A DNA stretch of 13,293 nt from Bacilli bacterium. GTDB lineage: Bacteria; Bacillota_I; Bacilli_A; ML615J-28; CAG-698. Position numbers and translations under genes: made by a program. Positions 7,762 to 13,293 of this stretch are shown here, piece by piece. The first letter of the stretch is position 1; every line of letters starts with the position of its first letter. The stretch spans positions 1-13,293 of the forward strand of contig JAQUYR010000030.1 in the NCBI GenBank assembly GCA_028691715.1. The letters are read 5' to 3'. Under the pieces are notes generated by a model that saw only the letters and a program-made list of their open reading frames with translations, made no database searches and was not told the DNA's origin.

Positions 7762-7920
7762 GTGTTATCAACGATTATAACAATTATATATTTAGTTTTT
7801 GTAGCTATCATTGTAATCATGGTGATCACTCATATGTTCAAAACTGCTAAAATTTCTGAAAAAATTACTGGAGCAATAATCTTAATTTTATTGATATTGA
7901 GATTACTGCTAATAAAGTAG
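7762..7920 (+). CDS. Small two-helix membrane protein, 52 residues
   Basis: This short frame starts with GTG at 7762 and ends with TAG at 7918-7920. The start is 8 bp after the permease stop, with AGGTGAT (7752-7758) as ribosome binding site. Its product has a hydrophobic stretch at about 3-23 (IITIIYLVFVAIIVIMVI), a short polar loop (HMFKTAKISEK) and a second hydrophobic stretch at 36-51 ending in Lys. It fills the gap between the permease and the next gene almost exactly, and its stop overlaps the ribosome binding site of that gene. This spacing argues for a real translated gene. I do not recognise a family. Its place beside a DctM-like permease suggests an accessory subunit, perhaps a minimal substitute for the TRAP Q subunit, but that is inference. 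Confidence 0.65.
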   Translation: MLSTIITIIYLVFVAIIVIMVITHMFKTAKISEKITGAIILILLILRLLLIK

Positions 7921-7927
7921 GTGAACT

Positions 7928-9073
7928 ATGAAATTAAATAAGAAGACTAATATAATTTTAACCTCACTTTTATTACTGCTAACAATAGTTTTGACATTTA
8001 TCAGTGGAAAACAATTCTCTGATTTTGCAAATTATGAAACCGAATTTGTTCTTCGAGATGATGTAATAACGAGAGTAGAAAAGTTTAGTGAATATTCACC
8101 AAAACTTGAAGGAACAATTGGAGATAGCAATATTTATGTTATTGAAGGCGATGAACCTGGTCCCAGTGTTCTGATAATTGGAGGAACACATCCTAATGAG
8201 CCATCTGGTCAATTAACAGCAACACTATTATTAGAAAACATTACAGTAACTAAGGGAACAGTATATATAATTACTGAAGCCAATAAAAGTGCGTTTACTC
8301 ATTCACAGCCACTAGAAGCTTCAACTTTATATTACAATATTAAAACAGATAACAGTACTAGAGTATTTAAATTTGGCTCAAGGGCGACTAATAATACGGA
8401 ACAATGGCCAAATCCCGATGTCTATGTGCATCGAACTTCAGGACAGCAATTATCGAGTACTGACATTCGTAATTTAAACCGGGCATATCCAGGATGTGAG
8501 GATGGTACCTACACAGAAAAGGTCGCATATGCCATAACTCAATGTATTATTAAGAATGATATTACAATAACTATTGATCTTCATGAGGCTTCTCCAGAAT
8601 ATTTAACCATTAATGCTATAGTTGCTCATCAAAGAGCTACATCAGTAGCCGCTAAAGCAGCTTTTAAAATGGATATGCTAGGAGTAACTATCTCAACAGA
8701 AGTTTCACCAACAAATCTTCATGGATTATCTCATCGCGAACTTGGTGATTATACCAATACATTGGCTTTTCTTTGTGAGACTTCTAATGCTGCTCAGGGA
8801 AAAATAAGGGGAAAGTTTACAGAGGATCTGATCTTAACTGGTGAGGATAAGTTTTATGAAAAAGCCAGTGAACTTGGAGTTCTATATGCTGATACAGCAG
8901 ATATCAGCGAAAGAGTTGCCCGACATGTTTTATCAATAGTTTCAATTATTAATGCATATAACGATATTTATGAAGATCAAGAACAGGGAAAACTTGTTTT
9001 TGGAAATCTTCCTGAATATCAAGAGATTATCGATAATGGTCTTGGCCATTACCTATTGGATTCACTTTTATAA
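7928..9073 (+). CDS. Membrane-anchored succinylglutamate desuccinylase/aspartoacylase-type zinc hydrolase
   Basis: A 381-residue protein with an N-terminal hydrophobic segment (about 9-26) and no lipobox Cys, so it is likely a signal anchor with the enzyme outside the cell. The body belongs to the AstE/AspA branch of M14-like zinc hydrolases: GGTHPNE gives ligands H88 and E91, DLHE gives H219, NLNRAYPG (182-189) gives the substrate-binding N184/R185, and LCET (282-285) gives the presumed catalytic E284. Family members cleave amide bonds of N-acyl amino acids (succinylglutamate, acetylaspartate) or act as carboxypeptidases. It is longer than typical AstE, with an inserted region at about 120-180. 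The ribosome binding site AGGTGA overlaps the stop of the small membrane gene, suggesting translational coupling. The exact substrate cannot be read from the sequence; a glutamyl or N-acyl-amino-acid substrate fits the context. Confidence 0.8.
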   Translation: MKLNKKTNIILTSLLLLLTIVLTFISGKQFSDFANYETEFVLRDDVITRVEKFSEYSPKLEGTIGDSNIYVIEGDEPGPSVLIIGGTHPNEPSGQLTATLLLENITVTKGTVYIITEANKSAFTHSQPLEASTLYYNIKTDNSTRVFKFGSRATNNTEQWPNPDVYVHRTSGQQLSSTDIRNLNRAYPGCEDGTYTEKVAYAITQCIIKNDITITIDLHEASPEYLTINAIVAHQRATSVAAKAAFKMDMLGVTISTEVSPTNLHGLSHRELGDYTNTLAFLCETSNAAQGKIRGKFTEDLILTGEDKFYEKASELGVLYADTADISERVARHVLSIVSIINAYNDIYEDQEQGKLVFGNLPEYQEIIDNGLGHYLLDSLL

Positions 9074-9084
9074 AGGAGAGAAAT

Positions 9085-9756
9085 ATGAAAAAAATATTAT
9101 TATTATTTTGTGGCTTATTTTTAATTTTTGGCTTAGTTGGTTGCAAGGAAGAACCAATTGAAGAAGATCCTACGGGAGAAAATGAAGTTGACTTAGAACT
9201 TACTGAAGAACTTATTGGTCTATGTGAAGGCAAAAAAGTTTATTTAACGACTGTTGGACAAAGTGATGTTGATACTATCATTAATATCATCGAGGGAGCA
9301 TCAGAAGAGATTGCAGTAACCGACATTGAAAAAGGCAGTGATGCTGTTGTTGGTGAGGTCAGCAGAAAAGATGATTTAGTGGCTTCTGAAGTTACTAAAG
9401 ATGGCAGTGATTTACCAGTTGTACTACTGGTTACAGGTTCATCAGGAAAAGGACTTGGAGCTGCAGGAACAAACTGGGAAGCAGAGAAGGCAAGAGGAGA
9501 AGCATTTGCTATCGCTGCGGATACTAATCAACTCGTTATGATAGTTCTTCATGTTGGTGGTGAAGCTCGTCGTGGAACAACAACTGATCCAATTCTTGAT
9601 GCTGTTTGCCCAAGTGCGAAATTAATGCTAGTTGTTGAAGCAGGTAATTTTGACAACTACTTTACTGACTCAGCTGAAGAATTTAATATTCCACTATATC
9701 TTTATTCACGCCAAGCTAAAATGATTTCTGCTTTCAAGTCATTATTTAACATCTAA
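9085..9756 (+). CDS. Lipoprotein resembling the DUF6305 family, function unknown
   Basis: A 223-residue protein with a textbook lipoprotein signal (lipobox LVGC, Cys20) followed by an acidic linker (about 21-45). The compact domain from about 49 onward carries motifs TTVGQSDVD (55-63), TGSSGKGLGAAG (117-128), LHVGGEARRG (155-164) and VVEAGNFDNYFT (183-194). From memory this motif set matches uncharacterised DUF6305-type proteins; an HMM search would settle it. The alternation of hydrophobic strands with glycine turns suggests an alpha/beta Rossmann-like fold. AAGGAG lies at 9073-9078, 6 bp before the ATG. It lies between two AstE-type hydrolases and downstream of the TRAP-type permease, in a cluster with no DctP, so a ligand-binding role is conceivable but not shown. 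Confidence 0.7.
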   Translation: MKKILLLFCGLFLIFGLVGCKEEPIEEDPTGENEVDLELTEELIGLCEGKKVYLTTVGQSDVDTIINIIEGASEEIAVTDIEKGSDAVVGEVSRKDDLVASEVTKDGSDLPVVLLVTGSSGKGLGAAGTNWEAEKARGEAFAIAADTNQLVMIVLHVGGEARRGTTTDPILDAVCPSAKLMLVVEAGNFDNYFTDSAEEFNIPLYLYSRQAKMISAFKSLFNI

Positions 9757-9772
9757 TTTTTCGATAAGCATT

Positions 9773-10570
9773 ATGAAGAAAATGATTTTCTTGTTACTGC
9801 TAATGGTGATGGCCTTTACTCTTAGTGCTTGTATAGAAGAGCCAAAAGAGGAAGAAAACATCATCATAAGCGATAGCTATATAATCTTAGAATCCACTAT
9901 TTATGCTACTGAAGTATATACTTTTGAAAGCAGTATTGAGGGACCGACAATAATGATAGTTGGTGGTATCCATGGTGATGAAGTAGCTGGATGGAAAGTA
10001 GCTCTTGACTTAATTGAAAGAGATGATTTTACAGGGAAAGTCATAATAATTCCCCGGGCAAATTATCTAGCTACAACCCTTGTTTCTAGATATCCTGGAC
10101 AAGATAATAATGGCTTATATGATGGAATAATATATTCTGATTTGAATCGTATTTTTCCCGGTAAAATTGATGGAACAATGACTGAGTTAATTGCTCATGC
10201 CATCATTCAGGAAGTTGAAAAATATCAACCAGATTATATAGTTGATTTACATGAATCAAAGCGTAGCTATGCTAGTAAGATAAGTCCCCTAATAGGTGAT
10301 GAAATAATATATGGCAATTCAAAAAGCACTTTTTTTGCTTATGATATGGTCGATTTATTCAATAAACAATATTTAGAAGAAGGAGATACTAAATTTGCCG
10401 TCGATAATAGTGCTCCTGAAGGTAGTTTTAATAATTATTGTGGTAATAATTATGAGGCAATTGTCTTTACAATTGAAACAAATCGCCAATTGAGTTTATC
10501 AAAAAGAATTACTCAACAAAATCAGCTTATTGATATTCTGTTTAAATTGGCTAAGGAAAACTTTATTTGA
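9773..10570 (+). CDS. AstE/aspartoacylase-type zinc hydrolase lipoprotein
   Basis: A 265-residue exported lipoprotein with lipobox LSAC (Cys20) and an acidic linker EEPKEEEN. It is a compact member of the succinylglutamate desuccinylase/aspartoacylase group: GGIHGDE supplies H67 and E70, SDLNRIFPG supplies N125/R126, VDLHES supplies the third zinc ligand H160, and FTIETN supplies the presumed catalytic E235. All expected residues are present, so it should be active. It is a diverged paralogue of the larger hydrolase at 7928-9073 and lacks that protein's insert. Translation starts 16 bp after the upstream stop without a clear Shine-Dalgarno sequence (only GATAAG), so it may depend on coupling. 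Likely work is hydrolysis of an amide in an N-acyl amino acid or peptide outside the membrane. The substrate is unknown. Confidence 0.8.
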   Translation: MKKMIFLLLLMVMAFTLSACIEEPKEEENIIISDSYIILESTIYATEVYTFESSIEGPTIMIVGGIHGDEVAGWKVALDLIERDDFTGKVIIIPRANYLATTLVSRYPGQDNNGLYDGIIYSDLNRIFPGKIDGTMTELIAHAIIQEVEKYQPDYIVDLHESKRSYASKISPLIGDEIIYGNSKSTFFAYDMVDLFNKQYLEEGDTKFAVDNSAPEGSFNNYCGNNYEAIVFTIETNRQLSLSKRITQQNQLIDILFKLAKENFI

Positions 10571-10581
10571 TTAATAGTTTA

Positions 10582-10599
10582 GCATTTTATCAAAAATGC
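10582..10599 (+). other. Small AT-rich hairpin before the large lipoprotein gene
   Basis: GCATTTT (10582-10588) and AAAATGC (10593-10599) form a perfect 7-bp stem with a 4-nt loop in the 47-bp spacer. No T-run follows, so it is not a standard terminator. It could be a processing or stability element between the hydrolase genes and the last gene. Confidence 0.3.
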
Positions 10600-10617
10600 C
10601 AATAGAAGGGAGAAAAA

Positions 10618-13293
10618 ATGAAGTTTGAAAAAATTTTTTTACTTTTTGTTTTAGCACTTTTTTCATTATTTACAATTTCTTGTAAGGAAAAAGAGGAAAA
10701 AACCGATTTAACACCAATAATTAATGTTCTTACTGACAGTAAGAATAATGACAATGTTAAAGTGGAAGGTGTTGTCTACGGAGTGTTGAACAATGGTTTC
10801 TATGTTGCTGATTCTGAGTTGGGAAGAATCTTTGTCATTATGGGAAGCAGTTGGACAAAAAATGTTGCAACTGGTGACAAGGTAGAAATTACTGGACAAT
10901 TTAGTTATGTTTCTAATTTCCCTCAAATCAAAAATGTTGAAGACATTCAAGTAATAAGTAATGGTAATGATTCCTATGTACCAGTTACCTCTAGCGATAT
11001 CTTGGAGATAAATGCTCTTAGTTATTCAGAAAAAACTGGTAGTTATGGAAATACTTATTCAATTACAGCAATCATCGGTAAAACTGCTGGCGGCGTTTAT
11101 ACATTAGCCGATGATAATGGAAATAGGATTTTGGTATATGAGGAATCCAATACTGATGCTTTAGAGGAAAAACTAAATAGTCGTGTAAAGCTGACAGTAA
11201 TAACCCATAAGTTGAGTGTATCAGATAATATTTGGATTGTATCCTTTGTTGAAGAACTAACAGATATTGTTGATGATAAACTTACGTTTGCTAGTATTAA
11301 AGAAGCTGCTCTTACCTATGTAAATTCTGTTGTTCCTAGTGAAGTATATGGTGCTTTGGAATTACCAGCTTCTCATCCTACTCAAACATATATTACCCTT
11401 GGATGGGATGTTGTAGCAAATGATTATTTATCAATTGATCCAGAAACTGGTAAAGTAGCTATCACTCTAGATAATGTTGACCATGATATTACTCTAAAGT
11501 TAACAATTTCTGATGGCAATGAAACTGAAACTGTGGATTATGTAATAACTTCCAAAGCAATTGTTGAGAGAGGAGTTTCAGAATTATTCACTGATACTCC
11601 AAAAGTTGAAATGAGTGTTGTTATAGTCCGAGGTATCGTTGTTGGTATTGCTCGTAATCAGTCAGAGAGTATTCGTACTTTCATCATTAAAGATATGAAT
11701 GGTGCTGAGACAATTACTGTCGATTTTGGTAAGACTGGCGAGGGAGTTTTGAGCACAAGTAACGAATTCAAGGCTGTTGAATGTGGTGATGAAATTGTTA
11801 TTACTGCGAGATATCGTTTGGAGAGCAGAACTACACTAATGGATGTCTCTACATTAGAAGTTAAATCTAAAGATAACGCTTATAGTCATGACTATGCTGA
11901 TGCTTATGTACTAGACAATGCTGATAGTTATTTGGAATTAGCCACTAATTATGATCAATATGTAAATAAATTGGTGAAAATAGTTAATCCTTTTATGAAT
12001 TATTCAACATCTAGTACTCCAGCAACTACCAATTGGGTTCGTTTAGGTTATGATGCTTTAAGCGGTGATGCTGGTCATGGAAGTGGATCCAATGTTCACT
12101 ACTTTGCTTTCTTAATAGCTGCTCAGAATGAATCACTAGGTTCAGAGTCATGGCATACAATGTATGATATTCCATTCTACAATGCTGGGGCAAAGCAATT
12201 TGATGTCACTATTTATGCCTATGCTTTATACGTATCTGATACATATTATGCCTTTTTAATTCCTGACTGGGATTGCTATCAAGTATCTGAATTTGATTCT
12301 ATCAGTGTCGATTTAGCAAGAAATATTCCAGGCAGTATTGAGAGTGGAACTATTAATTTACCAACTGCTCATGATTTGGTTACTGGTAACATTGTTTGGA
12401 CATCTTCTGATGATACTGTTATCAACTCATTAACAGGAAAAGTAACCGAAGTTAGTGAGACTACATCAGTAACTCTGACAGCTAAGTTTACATATAAGGG
12501 TACAGAATATGAAAAATCATATGTTGTTTATGTATTAAAAGCTGAAGCGATGACTGTATCAGAACTATTAAATAATGGAACTGATAGCCAAACTGTAAAG
12601 GTTTCGGGAGTTATTGCTGGTTATGTATCCGATGGTAATACTGTTGATACACGTGTAGGAGTTTTAATCCTTGATAATGCTACTGGTAAAACAGTGATGG
12701 TAAATGGACTTAGCAGTTTAGGCGGTGTCTATGGTGCCTATATAGATAGCACAGGAAATGCTTTAGCAATTGGTGATGAAATTTTAGTTGTTGGAACTTA
12801 TTATTTGAATTCTCCAGCAATTGGTAGTGGCCCAGTTCAGACCAATCGTAAATATATAGAAGTTACTGCTGAAAGTACAGTAACCTTATTAAATAAGAAT
12901 GTTGGTATGGTATTCAATGAAGCGATTACCATCACTAATCAAGAAGAAATGCAAGCTTTTGCTGATAATCTTCAATTTGGTGTAGTCATTAAATTAGTTG
13001 GTACTGCTGAGGCACCATTGTATTTGGGTGGATCTTCTTCAAAATTACCATTTAATATTAAATTGTTCTATACAAATACAACAGTTTCTAGTGAAGCAAA
13101 ATATAATGATCACCTGTTCTCACTAAAGAGTGATACGAATGAAGCTAATGCTGGTAGTGAATGGTATAATACAATGTTTAACATTGAATCTGCTTTTGTT
13201 GGCCCATCAGAGACAAATCCAGCTATTCCTGTGACTGGAGAACTATATGTTGTTCTTTCATATGCCACAAGCACATACTATCAAATGAATATA
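10618..13293 (+). CDS. Large modular lipoprotein with OB-like and bacterial Ig-like domains (3' partial)
   Basis: The frame starts at ATG 10618 (AAGGGAG at 10605-10611) and stays open for 892 codons to the right edge, so the C terminus is missing. The signal peptide ends at Cys22 (TISC) and is followed by a charged linker. Visible modules, judged by eye: OB-fold-like beta domains at about 35-115 and 122-212 (VKVEGVVYG...GFYVAD pattern), an atrophied Ig-like domain at 220-313 (LDPxTGKV-type pattern), OB-like 316-417, a unique beta-rich module 422-560, Ig-like 565-641 (VWTSSDD..LTGKV), OB-like 645-755, and a second copy of the unique module from 760 to the edge. Ig plus OB plus unique module is thus a repeated unit of about 340 residues. 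No catalytic motif is seen in the visible part. Such proteins are often surface-display or binding scaffolds. It is the last visible gene of the envelope operon. Its role there is unknown. Confidence 0.85.
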   Translation, partial: MKFEKIFLLFVLALFSLFTISCKEKEEKTDLTPIINVLTDSKNNDNVKVEGVVYGVLNNGFYVADSELGRIFVIMGSSWTKNVATGDKVEITGQFSYVSNFPQIKNVEDIQVISNGNDSYVPVTSSDILEINALSYSEKTGSYGNTYSITAIIGKTAGGVYTLADDNGNRILVYEESNTDALEEKLNSRVKLTVITHKLSVSDNIWIVSFVEELTDIVDDKLTFASIKEAALTYVNSVVPSEVYGALELPASHPTQTYITLGWDVVANDYLSIDPETGKVAITLDNVDHDITLKLTISDGNETETVDYVITSKAIVERGVSELFTDTPKVEMSVVIVRGIVVGIARNQSESIRTFIIKDMNGAETITVDFGKTGEGVLSTSNEFKAVECGDEIVITARYRLESRTTLMDVSTLEVKSKDNAYSHDYADAYVLDNADSYLELATNYDQYVNKLVKIVNPFMNYSTSSTPATTNWVRLGYDALSGDAGHGSGSNVHYFAFLIAAQNESLGSESWHTMYDIPFYNAGAKQFDVTIYAYALYVSDTYYAFLIPDWDCYQVSEFDSISVDLARNIPGSIESGTINLPTAHDLVTGNIVWTSSDDTVINSLTGKVTEVSETTSVTLTAKFTYKGTEYEKSYVVYVLKAEAMTVSELLNNGTDSQTVKVSGVIAGYVSDGNTVDTRVGVLILDNATGKTVMVNGLSSLGGVYGAYIDSTGNALAIGDEILVVGTYYLNSPAIGSGPVQTNRKYIEVTAESTVTLLNKNVGMVFNEAITITNQEEMQAFADNLQFGVVIKLVGTAEAPLYLGGSSSKLPFNIKLFYTNTTVSSEAKYNDHLFSLKSDTNEANAGSEWYNTMFNIESAFVGPSETNPAIPVTGELYVVLSYATSTYYQMNI

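Noticed and set aside
10582..10599. Hairpin before the large lipoprotein gene as a terminator
   Set aside because: The stem is AT-rich and no T-tract follows, so it was listed only as a hairpin.
185..10950. Minus-strand open frames of 60-112 codons (for example 185-514, 3430-3768, 10708-10950)
   Set aside because: Each lies opposite a well-supported + strand gene and has no recognisable domain or separate signals. They are antisense shadows.
1..13293. Mycoplasma-type code with TGA as Trp
   Set aside because: Trp residues in conserved positions use TGG, and genes end properly at TGA (1113-1115, 1663-1665, 10568-10570).
1..13293. CRISPR array, transposase, IS ends, tRNA or rRNA
   Set aside because: No regularly spaced repeats, transposase motifs, terminal inverted repeats or structural RNA sequences were recognised on either strand.

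Overview
The window is AT-rich with short spacers, strong AGGAGG-type ribosome binding sites and lipobox signal peptides, and every gene is on the + strand. TGG encodes Trp and TGA acts as a stop, so a mycoplasma-type code is not indicated. This points to a low-GC Gram-positive anaerobe (Bacillota, or a wall-bearing relative of the Tenericutes). That placement is an inference from style, because no rRNA or tRNA is present.

Region 1 (1-1154) is the 3' part of an AmmeMemoRadiSam gene (MEMO-like domain fused to an AMMECR1 domain), closed by a clear intrinsic terminator. Region 2 (1166-4572) is a glutamate-fermentation set: glutamate mutase sigma and epsilon subunits, then methylaspartate ammonia-lyase. 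Together they convert L-glutamate to mesaconate plus ammonia (first steps of the methylaspartate pathway). The usual mutL/glmL reactivase gene is not between the two mutase subunits. That 190-bp gap holds a possible stem-loop and a possible promoter.

Region 3 (4597-13293) reads as one long operon devoted to the cell envelope. Its genes are a gamma-glutamyltranspeptidase-like lipoprotein, a TRAP-type large permease (DctM-like), a 52-residue two-helix membrane protein, a membrane-anchored AstE/aspartoacylase-type zinc hydrolase, a lipoprotein with DUF6305-like motifs, a second AstE-type hydrolase that is a lipoprotein, and a very large modular lipoprotein that runs off the right edge.

Working hypothesis: surface enzymes release glutamate or a related product from gamma-glutamyl or N-acyl substrates, the permease imports it, and the cytoplasmic mutase/lyase pair ferments it. 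Two observations support the link. The gene set itself is consistent, and the same 14-bp motif TAAAAACG(T/C)TTACA, one mismatch from a catabolite-response element, lies just upstream of the ribosome binding site of the first gene of both region 2 and region 3. The absence of a recognisable TRAP small subunit and DctP binding protein, with a tiny membrane protein and a DUF6305-like lipoprotein in the cluster, is the best candidate for an undescribed system.
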